Below the pieces are notes generated by a model. That model saw only the letters and a list, made by a program, of their open reading frames with translations. It was not told the DNA's origin and ran no database searches. This document shows positions 11,702 to 24,251 of a stretch of 64,000 bases of DNA, in pieces. This DNA comes from Rhodosorus marinus (Eukaryota; Rhodophyta; Stylonematophyceae; Stylonematales; Stylonemataceae): the NCBI GenBank assembly GCA_029953675.1, contig JAMWBK010000005.1, positions 682,001 through 746,000 on the forward strand, read 5' to 3'. How positions within the stretch are numbered: the first letter of the stretch is position 1; the number at the start of each line of letters is the position of its first letter. The position numbers were made by a program, and so were the translations under genes.

Positions 11702-12614
11702 CCTTGAAAGTTCTTCACTCCCCCACTCCGACACAAACAAACCAAAAAAAAAAAAAGCTTATACAAAACAACACCCTAAAAAAGGGGGCAAATACGAAAC
11801 GGAAAAACCCGCAAAATATCAAAACATCAAATAGAAATAAACTAAATCCTCTTCAAAACACAATATTCACCCATTCTACTGACCCTCTTTAAGAACTTGA
11901 CATCCTCTCTTCAGCTCCTATCCCGTAATCCCCTCCTACACCCCCCTCTCATGCATTCCCCCTCCCCCCCCCCCCACACAAAATACTCAAGCTGACATAT
12001 CCTCCCTGTCCAATCCTCCCCAGCTTCTGCTATCATCCCTTGAAAGAAGACTCTACTGGGATACCCAAAAACTTTTTTCCAAAAAACCATATCAATTCAT
12101 AAATCTTTATAAAATAAGGGAAAAACATGTATCTCCAAATTTCTTTGTTAAAGCATATTATATTTATGGATTTTTGTAGGGAGGGTAAATATTGTCGATA
12201 GAGTGAATAACTATGCAATTATAGAAAACCTGTGCTTTTAGTTTGGATGTTTCTAGTTCTATAGGGGGTTAGGAACTAGTGTATTGATTTGTTCTACTAA
12301 AAACGTCACAAATGCAAATGAGTTTTCTGTGTTTTTTTTGGAGTTGGTGGGACGTCCCAACCGTGGGAGGGGCTTAAATATTTCGACTAGAGCAGAGTTG
12401 ATGAAAATGGTGTCCCGCACGTTGTTCGAATAAGGTGGTTGGGTTCCTGCGGGCTGGTTAGCAAGGTTGCTGGCATTTATGGCTTCTGGTTTCAGTTCAA
12501 TTGCTGTAGCAGACCCTCCTCAATATTCTTCGGTGGGTTCACGAAAGGCTGTTGCAGGCGACTGGAGGTTGGTATTAGCCTTGATCTCTCTTGTCTGTTC
12601 TAAAGAGCTGTACC
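11702..12614. other. 5' flank of p47 and AT-rich spacer
   Basis: 11705-12010 is C/A-rich with a 12-C run at 11964-11975, consistent with the 5' flank of the minus-strand p47 gene. 12030-12260 is AT-rich. 12330-12600 is G/T-rich and could be the 5' flank of the small plus-strand gene at 12615. An ATG near 12480 opens a short frame that could be an upstream exon only with a weak gttggt donor. Confidence 0.55.
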
Positions 12615-13135
12615 ATGAAACGTCGGTCTAGAGCACCTAGATCCTCGCGCAGGACCCAAGCATCGAATTGGCGTGCACAGCGAAGCATTGCGCATGCAAT
12701 AGCGACATCATTCGGTAGCACCAGGATATCGATTTCTAGATTTCTAATCCCATCACAAGCGCGACCTGAATATGGCGATAGTTTCATTTGACGGTGAAAC
12801 GATTAGGCAAATGCCTATAGGGAGGGCACCTCTTTGTTCTTCAATTCGTAGGCGCTGCAGATTCTGGGTCAAAACTTCTCTTCAAAGTCTCGACACTACG
12901 CATGTCCCGGTTTGCAAGTGGCGAGCCTGATCTTAACGCCGTTCGCGTCGATCTTGAAAGCTCATGTCTGGCATGTGAGCAGGGTATGAGGGAAAATCCA
13001 TGGAAAGGAGCGGATTCTAATCTGTTCCCGACCCGTTTCGGATCTCGTAAATCGGGCCAGTCCTGCGCCTTGTCCGTCTCTGATCCTTGGGCACACATCT
13101 TCTTTACACTTCAGCTAAAATGCAGCACATGTTGA
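12615..13135 (+). CDS. Unrecognised 127-residue protein
   Basis: Two exons, 12615-12714 and 12852-13135, join in frame (384 nt including stop) with donor gtagca and acceptor ttcgtag. The N-terminus is strongly basic (MKRRSRAPRSSRRTQ), which would fit a nuclear, mitochondrial or plastid signal; the remainder includes ESSCLACEQG and a C-terminal LKCSTC, so a Cys-pair metal site is possible but unproven. I recognise no family. Support comes from the clean splice, which removes several stops, and from a G/T-rich leader. Its stop lies only 46 bp from the stop of the convergent UFD2 gene, so the 3' ends of the two transcripts probably overlap. An upstream exon cannot be excluded. Confidence 0.45.
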
Positions 13136-13181
13136 CATAGCTTACAACTATTGACCGAACGCTTGGGCAAATTCCTCGAGG

Positions 13182-16100
13182 TCATTGCGCCCCGGCCTTC
13201 TTCAAGTTCATATACTCACGAATCCTCGCTTGCAGTTCGACGTTGGGAATCAGATGCTCTGCTTTCAACGGCTTCCGATTGAAGGGGTCTGTGGGGTCAC
13301 TTAACAGGTGACGTTCTATTACATGTCGATCACACACCACGCCACTTGCCGGCAGAGTCACCGGATCTTGCATAAGTGTGGACATGATTGGGTCCAAAAA
13401 CTCATCTGGCGCATCCGCGAATAGTTCGGCTTCCATTTCCTCCTGTTATTGAGAGATATCAACGATCCTTTCTCAGTATTCGGATGAATTGGTCATATTT
13501 TCGACTTATTGCAGGCCCTTACGAGTTTTTCCGTTTTCTGGATCTGCTGGAGCAGCAACCGAAACTCCTGTATTTCCGGAGCCCGTAAAAAGCGGATCCG
13601 AGTTGCCTTGTCGATTGCGGAGAGGAAAATGGCCTCACTATAACTTCTATGGTCAATAGCAATAGCCGCCGCAAACTTGTCCGACTTGGCCAGGTTCAGA
13701 TACGCTCGCATAATGTCCGTCAACAGGGTCTTTGGCTCCCATCCATATTCCTCCTTGTTCTTCACCTTAAGCTCCTGGCATCTAGGCCCAACCAATTGCT
13801 TGAGATAATAGTTGAGCATCACCGCAACTCTCTCCACCATTTCGGGTCGAAGGAAAACCTTCCGAATCTGATTACGGATCAAGTGATTCGAGTTAGATCG
13901 TACGCCAAACGATGTGGTGAATGTTGGGAGAACCCTACATTTCCGTCTCCCGTGAGGGCCACAAGGACTTTGACGCTAGAATTCGCCAACCGCAAAGTTG
14001 TTTTCAACTTCTTTTCAAGCTCCGCAAAACGCTGTCTCTTTTCCTGCTGCTGTTCTTGAGTTAGGGAATTCCATTCGGGAGGATTTTCCATCATCATCTA
14101 GCATTGTGGGACGCGTACAAACCAAGAAAACTTCAATACATGAGCGTTGGAAATCAGGCGGAAGCATCAAGTTGCTTCTCACAAACCTGCAGTCCATGAA
14201 GCTCTTGCAAGGTATCGATGGTGTCATCAAGCAACCAATTAGCATCGTTGAGGAGCATGTTAATAGTATTCAGAACTAGCTTTTCGTTGGCCGCCACGAG
14301 CTCGTGGAGCGATCTCCGGTAGTGCTGATCATCCCATAGCTCCATCAGAATATCGGAAAGGTAGAAGCGAGAAGAAAATCTTTGGCCCGAGGGTATAGGT
14401 TAGAATCTGCGTCGCACTTGTGGGTGAACTAGTTGAACATACTTGTCATAGAACTGTGAGCTGGATCCAGTAGTTTCCACGTCCACGTACAGCCGGAATA
14501 TAGCGCGCATCAAGTACTTCTTCAGAAAAGGATGAGCCTCGAAAGCAGCTTGGCAGGCCGTGTTCCTTTGCATCCCATCCCTATGACAGTGACGGAAAAG
14601 ACAATCCATCAGCCCTTTGTACAAACTCAAGTACTCAAGTCCTTCCCCCATGATTCCATACCTTTCATTAGTTCTAGGGGCCATTAGCCACAATAGCTCA
14701 GCTAGTCGAGATCGTAAGTACGGGTTTTTAAAATGCAGCGGCGAGTTTATCGCAACCACGGATAGCGTTAAGATATTATCAATCAGCGGTGCAGATCTGT
14801 CCACAGCTTCGGGGTCATATCGCAGCGAGTTAATCATTATGTTCAGTACATCGTCCACCATGGCCTCAAGCTGAACAGCCGCTTTCATGCTCGGAGGTAC
14901 CTGTATGCAAGAACCAGTTTTACTTGAGCAGCTTTTCTCAGTGAATTCCTCCTCCATGTTCAAATCCGGGAGTTTTCCTTACAGAGAGGGGCAGCTCAGG
15001 AGGCTGGCCGAAGCATAATAGCCTTAGAAGGTAGGACGAGGATGCTGCAGCAAAAGATATCAAGTCGGGGACGAACTGATCGTTTTCGATGAGGTAAACA
15101 TCGTAGCACAGTTTTCGACGAACTTCCTCCAGTCTCTCTTTCTCCAGTTTCTTCAACATGACCTCTCTAAAACCCGTAAAAGGACCCATGCCCGCACCCA
15201 TGCTCTCGACTCTATCCATCTGCTTGCGCAGCTCATTGATTCTCATCAGCGTGTTCCCGTATAAGCTGTACGTTGAGCTGTAGCCGAGTTCGAGGAGCGA
15301 ACCAGTTAGGTAAAAAGTTTCTGTTATAAAACCAAACTTCGAGCTGACTTCTAACACGTCCTCTGCGTTCGGCGTCCGAGGGAGCGGTACCTGGTTTTCG
15401 TCAACCAAGTCCGTAGGTTCAAGGCTTGTAACATGTCTGTAGGCGGCACCCGGACCTGAAGAGGATTCCGGCTCGACCCTGTTCCAAAAAAAATTATTCA
15501 CAGCTCATCAGAGAACAGACGGGTTGGGTAGTGCCGATCAAGCAGGGAACAAACCAATTCGGACCGAGACCTACCTCTCCAGACTCCCGGCCGCAACTCC
15601 CAGCCTTGTTGCTTCAGAGTAGTCAACCCTGACGTCCGACAGCACATAGGTCGGATCAATTTTCTCCAATTTCGGGGAACTTGGGACTGAAAACGGCGCG
15701 CAGACCTTGAGCATCACAACCATTAGGTTAAGAATGAATCCGTCTCCGACTACGATGTCTCTGTTGAAGTAAGTTTTTCTCCTGTCCCCATTTAACTTCG
15801 ACACGAACGCCACCCAATCGAGGGCTGCATTCCTACCAGCCACGCCCGACTCAAACAAGCACATGAAGATTTTTGCCACGTTGTCCCAGTAGACTTTCAG
15901 AGTCTCCCTTAACGAAAAGATATTATTGTGTACCTAGACAAGTGGTGTTGCCGGAATTCATTGCGCTGAGACATTCAATGGCCACTGACCAGCGGGGTAC
16001 GATTGAACGGAACTTGGGGGCAGGACTTACCTCGGCGGCGCTCGTGTTCAGCGGGTCATGGAAGAATTCGGTCTGAAGCCCAGTGTCCTCCAAGAGGCTG

Positions 16101-17107
16101 ACTGCAAGAATCCTACCAAGCAGGGACTCTTTCACGTCATTTCCCTGCTTAAGCCTGTCCTTTGGTAGGAATCGTGGGCTCTCAATAAACTTCTGCGCGA
16201 TTGTCTTATTGGAGAGGAGGGTGGAGAGTCCCTTTAGGTTCGGGATCAATCCTGGAGACATCAAATTGCTCTTCAAATTTGAGTCTGCAAAGAATGCGAA
16301 GATGGGCTCTAATATCTGACTTAGAGACACCGTTTCGTCTTGGCCTTCGAAGTTGGAGACCAGGCTTTCCAAAAGGGAGAACGGTACGCCTCGAGATGCC
16401 AACCTCGATGCGAACCACTCCGCCATTCGGCCGGCCGAAGTTGGGTAACCAACAAAATCCTCCGGAGAAGCCAATATTCGACCAACCCACAGAGCAAGGA
16501 TGTTCATGGTCGACTCCACAGTTCTTCTGATGTCTTCGTTTTTGCTCCTCCTCAATTCTTCCTCACCCCGGCTGAAGCTGTCCACGAGAAATCCAATGAC
16601 TTCCGGGAATTTGGTTATCCTTTCGAAAATTATTCGATCGGCGTTCGCATCAGACAAATAGATCGGGTCTTCGTCGCCCAGTCCGAGCTCTTGCTTGATG
16701 TCCATTGAGAGCTCCTCAAGAAAAGTCGTCTTCGGCACAGGTTTCCCGAGAGACGACATAAGCACTTTAGATAGGGCCGCCGATATGAGCTGTTCTGTGG
16801 ACATTGGTGGCCGGGCAGCCTTAGGTACGACCTTGGGAGCGGCGACAACCTTTTCCTCTTTTGCAGTGGGTGTTTCATTCTTTTCCACAGCCGGCTTCTT
16901 GGCCACTGGCTGATCCTTCTGCTGCACTTCAGCCGGGTTGCCTTCTTTCTCTACTGCTTTACCGATGTTAGCGAATCTCAAGTTTCTTCGTCTGATCATT
17001 TCCTCCCTCGAGATCGGGTTGGACCCGCTTGGTGCAGCGGGCTGCGGAACATCTTCCTTGGCACCCTCAGCTTCTCCATCGCCAGTATTACCTCGAAGCC
17101 AGTTCAT
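13182..17107 (-). CDS. Ubiquitin conjugation factor E4 (UFD2/UBE4)
   Basis: U-box ligase that extends ubiquitin chains and works with CDC48. Exons in order: 17107-16031, 15933-15575, 15478-14983, 14900-14443, 14379-14187, 14097-13939, 13867-13523, 13442-13182; they join in frame to 1115 residues (1126 if an in-frame non-ATG codon at 17140 were used). The N-terminus has the usual [14 protein letters not shown] motif. The long helical core includes [20 protein letters not shown] and [20 protein letters not shown], which are diagnostic for the UFD2 core. The C-terminal U-box reads [39 protein letters not shown] and PNVELQARI. Length is close to yeast and human family members. The intron between 13939 and 13867 carries a clear CTAAC branch site. 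The protein's known partner class (UBX/CDC48 adaptors) is represented by the nearby p47 gene, but adjacency is probably chance. Confidence 0.94.
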
Positions 17108-18114
17108 GGTTGTACGAACGAGCTGCAGATAATTGTACACAACAAATTTAAGCCCTCACTTCTAACACAGTATCCGGAATGAGATATTGTACAAAGGGAA
17201 CAATTCAGAAACCCTGAGGTCCCTCACCTAGTCCAACAGCTCTAGATTCTATCTTTCAGATCCGTACCTACAAAGACTTCCTTCTTATCCGCCCAGGACT
17301 GTCCCGCAATCCCTCAATCCCTCAACACGATCTCCACTTCCAAATCCCCTCCCACTCATCAACCCATCTCTAGTGGATAAACCCCAACAGATACCTCCAA
17401 ACCAATACAGCATCCCATGTGAGATTGCAATTCCAAAATAAGTGTCATCCTCAACAAAAATCAAAAAATAAATCAAAGCCATGACTGCAAATTGGGGTTG
17501 TATTTCCAAATATTAAGTTAAGAGTCAGTTCGAATTTTTTTTTCTGTATTTTGCATTTAATAGTCATCTATAGATCTTTTCAGCGTCATAATGAAGATAG
17601 AGATAAGCTAAATGAGCACAGTTCCAGTTATTAGATTTTAATTGTCACTAGCTTTGAAAGTCTGGAAAAAGCGGAGGTATACAACGACATTCGAAAACTG
17701 TGGAAATGCTTATTTATAATTAATACAAGCGTCATTAATGGGATGTTTTTCTTGAAAATCACTACTATAATATTATTTTGTCAGAGCGATAAATATATTC
17801 TGGCATATTTTCCTCTTAGAATTTTAGAAAACTTATAGACCATTTGAAAGATATATAACTATATATCTTTCAGTTGCATTGCCCCCAAGGTCCGAAGTTC
17901 AGGACTCCGCATGATTCACAAAAAAGGGGTGGGGTAAAATCGCGGGATGGACTAATCTAATAGAATCATATATTTTTTATTATTAAGAACACGCGAATGC
18001 CCGTGCGTCCAGCTTACCCCTCCAACTATCACTTCTTTTTCGATCAATTGATAAGCTTTGCAGAAAAGGTGCAGGGGTTAGAAAATCTGCCGCAAATATA
18101 AAGGTCAGTCATTC
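17108..18114. other. Spacer upstream of UFD2 and downstream of DCP2
   Basis: 17150-17500 is C/A-rich, the 5' flank of UFD2. 17510-18050 is AT-rich with no open frame worth reporting. An open frame at 17285-17509 on the minus strand lies in the flank and has no support. Confidence 0.6.
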
Positions 18115-19523
18115 TCAACTGAAGCACTGGAGAATGTCCGGAACTTTGAAAGAAAAGTCGCCTGGAATCACGAGGGTTTCGCTGGAGACCGCCGATGCGG
18201 ATGAAAATCCGACGTTTTGGATCTTTTCCATCTCACGAGCATTATCGTTTGTCCCCATTTCCAGCCTTCTCGCGATTTCCTCAGCTCCAGAATTACCGTA
18301 TGTTATCTCGTCGACGATCAGGTCATATTCTCTGGTATCGAGATCTCGGCGTCTTCTCTCTGATTCTTCTACGTACTTGGTGAACAGCTTCTCCCTGTCG
18401 TAATCGTTCAGAGACCGATCTGGAGTACCAAAGGTCAACTGATCTTTCCTCGGAGTTTTCGGGCGAAGCTTCCTGCCGCCTGACGCTCGCGAGTCGATCT
18501 GCAAGGGCATCTCGTCTCGGTTACCCTTCTTTCGTCCTGCCGCACGTCTTGTATCAGTTCCTTGTTTGTTCCTTCCATCATCGTCCATGCGGTTCTGGCT
18601 CCCGTGGTTCCGAATCCACCGCTTCAACCTGCCAAAGGCATCGATGTCACATGGCTGTTAGTCCGACGGACAGCAGCTATCTGCAGCTATCCTTCAATTC
18701 ACACTACCTCTTGACGAAAGGTATCAAGGAAGCGAACTTGTTGGCTCCTTTGTCGGAGTAGTCGTCTGGTAAATCGCTGATCTTATGCCATTCAATCTTC
18801 GCAATCTCCTTCCTCGTCTTGGGCTCAAACGGCGTGTCCTCCGGAACATCCTTAACAACGAATATTATTGTGCGAACTCCCTGTTGGATCAATTCCATTG
18901 AGTCATTTTCTCGCGCTTTCGGAGCGAAGTTGTACCCCGTTTCCTCGTCCACTTCGCGAATTGATGCCTCGAGCTGCTCAATATATATATCGACGTATGA
19001 CAATACCACATTTTGTTCTTCAGTTCATGAGCGACTTTTCCAAAGATAACCAGCTATCAAATTCTACAAAAAAAAAGTCCAGTTCGCTAACCTCAGTCTC
19101 ATCGTTCCCCAGTTTCCCCTTCGGGAACCCCCATCGACCCTTAGAACCCCAACCCAGGACGAGGACTACCCTATCCATCCCTTTGTTAAGCATTGCCGCG
19201 CCGCACTTTGGAACGCCCTGCTTATAAGTTCTAAAATCTTTGAAAAGCTGGTCAACGCTATCGCGATAGGGCTGAAGCAGAGGAGTATGCGCGAACAAGG
19301 CAAACGCAAAGTCCTTCAGCGAGAACTTTGGCAGATTCGGATGATTCTCCCGGAAGAAATCATCATAAAACCAGTGGGCAGATTCAATTGCGAAAAACAA
19401 CCTCTCAAACGATGAAAACTCCGACTTCGGCAGGTTCAACAAGAACCGACAGCACAAGTCATCCAACACCTCCTCCAAAATCGGCGCGCGGCCCTCCTCC
19501 GCGCCATCCCCAATCCCAATCAT
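18115..19523 (-). CDS. DCP2: mRNA-decapping enzyme DCP2
   Basis: Nudix hydrolase that removes the 5' cap in mRNA decay. Exons in order: 19523-19092, 18973-18708, 18628-18115; 403 residues. Box A is seen as LDDLCCRFLLNLPKSE and the helical domain as ESAHWFYDDFFRE, both typical of DCP2. The Nudix box G-x5-E-x7-REVDEETGY is rebuilt exactly across the first intron (GKLGNDETE joined to LEASIREVDEETGY), which validates the splice. Box B follows with EIAKIEWHKISDLP. The C-terminal 170 residues are charged and low in hydrophobics, rich in Arg, Lys and Asp, as is common for DCP2 tails that bind decapping activators. The start ATG at 19523 is preceded by C/A-rich sequence. Confidence 0.94.
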
Positions 19524-20945
19524 CTTGTTCCTTTTTCCAACTTAAATAATCCGCAAATCATGCGGAAAATTTCACCTTCAATACTACGTCTACTAGCTGT
19601 TCCTGCAGTCAAAACATCATCAACCCTTTCACTGAGAACTTACGGAAAAAACTCATCCTTCCCAAAGCTCGTCATCCCCATCAATCTCAACGGAAAGTCG
19701 TAGCCGCATCTTTCTCGGTGTTTATACCCGTGAACGTGCCATACAAATCTGACAAAGAAGATTGAAGATAGATTTTGCTCGTTTTTGTCTATGTTTATCA
19801 ACTCTAGAGCTTCTACAATCTCAATCCAGGTCGTAGATCACTTTTTGTTTTTGGAAGCGAAGCTTGACTCAGTAAGATCTTGGCCCAAGGGCTCCCGAAG
19901 CAGGTATCGTCATGTGACCAGGGGGCCCCGGAGTAGCGAGATGCTCATACCCGAACTCCGGGGATTGAAGATGGTTGTTAGTCCTTGTTAAAAAAAATTG
20001 AGTCTGGAGCTTCTATGATTTCAATCCAGTAATAATTAGCGCCTGAAAGTCCGTACATTGATTGCAAGCTCCATTGGAGCAATTAGTACCGCAACGTAAA
20101 TCGTCTCGTCTATCTTGTCCAAAACTAGAGCTTCTCCTCTCTCAATCCTGACCCTAGATATCACATCATAGCAAAAGGACCATGCGCGTGTGGGTGTCGC
20201 GACATCCGAAGCCGGACAATGTGTTCTGCTTTGGTAGGAAACCAACCCCTTGTTTAGTGAGCAACGAAAAGCGTGGAAGACCATGAAGATTGAGGGTGGG
20301 ACTAACTCAATCTTGTCAGTTTCGCTCAATGCCATTAGACGCGCAGAGCTCATTCGCTCTCGACGCAGGTTTTAGATCCCGTCATTGGAAGAGGACCTTG
20401 TGCCTGTGAGCCTGGACTTGAGCTTTGTTACAATTTAGCAACGGAGCTTTGGAAGGAACGTCTACCCGAGCTGCTGAAGGACTATAATCAACCGCGATTT
20501 CACTACAGCTGTGATAAAGTTGTTGTAAACGTTCCGGCGACAAGCGACTGCTTCCACGTCGGAACTTTCTCAAAAGCGGACGGCTCGGCAATGACGCCAA
20601 ACAAAAGGGTGCTACAGGCCGATGTGCGTTTCCCCAGTCTCGAGCTCACTTTTGTTGGTTTCCAACATGAAACAGGATCAAAACCAACATTGCTTTTGGA
20701 GTTCACTTGCACGGTGCAAAGGTTACACCGCTTTCTTTTTCTACCAGCCCCTGCTGGTTCCCTCACTTTCCCTTCCAGCATTGCGAGATCGATCGTTTAA
20801 ATAAAATTACACCTGGTAAGCTTGCAATAAATACTCAGGTTTTGAACGGAGAAGCTTCGCGTGCAAAAATTTCAGTTGGTCCTCTTCCCAAAAAATTGGT
20901 CCATTCTCATCTGACGTTTCGGTTGTGTGTCTGTAAGAGGAAGTT
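19524..20945. other. Long spacer with degenerate repeats, no intact gene
   Basis: 19540-19720 is C/A-rich, the 5' flank of DCP2. The rest has short open frames on both strands but no intact gene. Three related segments near 19801, 19999 and 20123 share a core agagcttct...tcaatcc and read on the minus strand as WIEIVEAL, WIEIIEAP and VRIERGEAL. This suggests decayed coding repeats; see findings. Confidence 0.5.
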
Positions 20946-22283
20946 TCAGCGACTCAGAGTACGCAATATTGCAGAAAAGCTGGGAAGAGCATCCTCACCT
21001 GCTGCGGACAATCTTCTTTTCACAGGGAGAGAGGTAGTTTTCCAATCCTTGGAAGCGGTTTCTGGGGTGGACCTCATCTCCACTTTGGCTTCTCGATCTG
21101 TTTCGGTAGTTTTCCTAATCTGTGCCTTGCTAACGTCTTTTGAATTTTCCACATCCACATCTTTGGAACTGTCCATGACCGAGGGGGTAGTTTCCGCTTC
21201 GTTCTGCTTATCTTTCTGGGGACTTTCCACGTGTTCTCGTTTCGTTTTCTTCGACGGCGAAGTTCTAAGGAAAGCGGACAGAATGTCTTGTCCGCGGCTT
21301 GCGCTCTCTGGCAGCGGCCCGTGAAGATTTGAAGTCATCTTTATGAACTCCAGCTCCGTCATGTACGGCTTTACAAACTCGTCCACCGCCGTTTTGCCCT
21401 TGTAAGCTTCTACGTCCAGCCATTGCTTGTTTGGGTTGGAAGGTGAAAGAAACTTCAGACTCTGTGGAAAACAGCCAGAGTATTATTTTGATCGTTGCAT
21501 ACCTCCTGGCTTTCATCGTTGAGGATCACAGGCATTCGATCGTGAAGCCAGGATAACTTCGTTCCACGTGATGCAATTGTGATAATCGTGTAGGTAAAAA
21601 CTTCATTTCCCTCGGTGTTCTTCCAGACGTCGTAGAGTCCGGCCATTTTCATGAGGCCACCATCTGGAAGTGAAACATGATACGGCTGACTTGTTTCACC
21701 TGTCGGCAATGTTTTGCTTAGGCGGACTTCATCACTTTCGTCAACCAATTGGATGATATGATTGTACTCCTACCAGTTGGACTAGTGTACTTCGAATCCT
21801 TTCCCCTGTACCATTCGTAAAATCCATCCGTAATGACGACGCATCGCTTCCCAGCCTTCACAGGCCCTCTAAAAGCAGGCCTGTCCACAATCGTCTCCCC
21901 CCGCGCGTTGAACATTATAGTCGGCAAGGTTTTAGGATCCTTCGCCCACGACGGAATGAGACCCCACTAAACTCAAGAATTTTGGAAGGCAATTGAGTAA
22001 GCACGCTGCCAAAAAGCACACCCATAGAGCGTAAAAGTGGGAAAACAGTTTCAAGAATTAAAATATCAAGAGCAGGAAAAACATCTTTTGGATACTAGTC
22101 GATTACCCGCATGACATGTATTGTCTTCGCTCCGGACGCAGCATCCTTGGTTACCACAGGGTTATTTGTTGTTGGAGAAGCGTTGTAACCAGCCCGAAAG
22201 TTTTCACGGTCTCTCCACTGAGTCGTCCCCGCAGCAGCCTCAATGGTCTCCGCGTCTGACCCGTTACGGTATCTCCCGCACAT
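20946..22283 (-). CDS. HMCES: SRAP-domain abasic-site shield HMCES
   Basis: HMCES/YedK-type protein that covalently crosslinks to abasic sites in single-stranded DNA through Cys2. Exons in order: 22283-22107, 21966-21774, 21699-21503, 21461-20946; 360 residues. The protein begins MCGRYRN, so removal of Met exposes the catalytic Cys. The Asn of GYNASPT, the WGLIPSWAKDP stretch, the FNARGE motif and the GFYEW glutamate region are all in place; WLHDRMPVIL supplies the conserved His. After the SRAP fold a 120-residue polar tail contains QDILSAFL, a PIP-box-like pattern, and ends SAILRTLSR. Human HMCES also carries a C-terminal PCNA-binding motif. Introns are short and all join in frame. Confidence 0.94.
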
Positions 22284-24243
22284 ACTGCCGCACCCTCACC
22301 TCCAAGACCAAATTACGGGCACGTCTGCTTCTTCGCAAAGCACTTGTCACAGAGCACAGCTCTCAAACATATCAAATTCCGTCGCCGGATATCGCTAAAG
22401 GACCAGATGGACCAAACCAGTCTCCAACACTCCACTGTAAACCCTAACGCCCACCCATAAGGAGCCGACGGACCTCCATCACCCTTTTTAACTATGAAAC
22501 GTCCACAATCCCTCTAATCCACCTCAAACACCTCCAGCCGGAAAGTTCTAAACCTCAGGATCAGATTGATACGTCTCGTACAATACCCTTAGGTTAACTC
22601 CATCCAGCTAATAGAAACCATCCAAGATATCTCCACCAACACCCCCATCAGCAAACCACACCAACCCAATCCCAATTCGAACGGGCCGAGGAACAACAGT
22701 CTGTCCTTAAAAATTCTCAACGGAAGAGCTAAAAATAACTTAACTCTATTCACATACTTTGAACCAGCCACAACGCTAGAAAAACAACTCCATCCAATGA
22801 GACTACTCTGGGATGACACCAACAGTAAGCGAGCATCCTCTTCAATGGCGTTGTTTTTGTCAAGGATGTCATGTTTCGTCCGATAAAGAAAACTAGTACA
22901 GATAATACATCGCATAATATACAATAAACGTAAATTATTCCGAACAAATGTACTCAATATATTAGCCTCCTAATCAGACAGGGGTTGTGAAAGGCAGCTT
23001 TCTTCCGAATTGTTCTCTCTTTTGTTCCCAAATTCTTTGTTGGGCAAGCTTTTATCAGACAGGCGCAGCTGACAACCTTTATCGGACATTTTACCACAAC
23101 CAAAACAATGACACGTGTCCTACCAGAAAAACTCCATTGAATTTGAAGAAGGAGAGCCCCCCAGAGGGTATCAGCGGATGAGGTTAGATATGTTTTCCCG
23201 ATGCTCTTCCACAACACTAAAATGGGGTTGACTAAAGATAACAGTTGAGTAGACCCCCCGTCGTAGACAGGACAAAAACAAAAACATTCTTATTGTTTTT
23301 CCTGATATATAAATCCATGGGTTCCCTTTTTTCCGTAACCCCCCCAAATGTTCGTTCATTCCGATAGGGATAAAAAATAGGAGAAAAAACGTAGCAAAAA
23401 AAACAGGCCCCAGGTTGATCGCATTTGAGAAATTCCAGGTGTTCTTCATTATCGGTACATTTTCAGCATCATTTTCCTTCCCACCCCCTCCTACCTTCTT
23501 TTCTGGAATCATCTATCTGCCCACTGGTCCTGGAAACGTAAGAAAATCTATTTGCCTATCAAAAATATGAAGAAAACCTAAAGAATCGTTTCGTTTGAAT
23601 CAAAACAAATTTGCTTTGACACAGTCCAACCCCTCCCCCCAATCCTCCCTCCCGCTCTCTGTTCTAATTTTTTTTATCACCGGGGTAAAAACTCACAATA
23701 AGAAAGAACCCTACCTTTTCTGGATTAAAAGTTAAAAATGAGTCCGGAACGCAAAGGAGAATTCAACTATCGTATATAAGGCAATATGATACGTTAAAAT
23801 ACGATAAATGATCAATAAATTTGAAGTTATTGATAGTGTATTGAAATTACAGCTTACACTCGTCCGTGGTAAAAATGGGTACAGAAATACGTTCTGCTAG
23901 TGGTATTGCAAAGAGTGTGCCTTCTACAGTTTGGAAAACAGCTTGAAGTATAGTAAATTTTAGAACATAAAAAAAAATTGAATCGGATTTTCAGCAGATT
24001 TCCTGAAGGTAAATTTTGGGGTTGGGGCTGACAACTGCTTTGCTGAGGTGTGTGGGGTAAGTATAATTGAGTGGATCCGCTTTGGCATTGACGAAGGGGT
24101 AGCGTCTTTGGAGGAGGTTAGTGTTGTAGCAGATATCTGCAAGGCTTTAGTTGAAAAAGTCTAGGAAACGGTTACGGTTACAGTTTTTTTGATGTTTGTG
24201 ATGGGTGCTTGCTTGGGAGGCCGGGTCTGTGGAGCCGAAAGGG
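22284..24243. other. Divergent spacer HMCES / pseudokinase
   Basis: 22290-22640 is C/A-rich (sense G/T-rich for HMCES); the middle is AT-rich; 24000-24243 is G/T-rich ahead of the pseudokinase. Minus-strand open frames at 22589-22957, 22954-23217 and 23171-23512 have no motifs and lie in skewed-composition DNA, so I do not call them. An upstream open frame of the kinase begins at 24192. Confidence 0.55.
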
Positions 24244-24251
24244 ATGGATGA
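24192..24251 (+). promoter_or_regulatory. Upstream ORF overlapping the pseudokinase start
   Basis: ATG at 24192 (and an in-frame ATG at 24201) opens a short frame that stops at 24249-24251, six bases or so past the main ATG at 24244 and in another frame. Such an overlap would be expected to lower translation of the main frame if the transcript starts upstream of it. Confidence 0.5.

Noticed and set aside
20707-21324. 205-codon plus-strand open frame
   Set aside because: It is antisense to the HMCES C-terminal exon and has no motif; the minus-strand gene explains the region.
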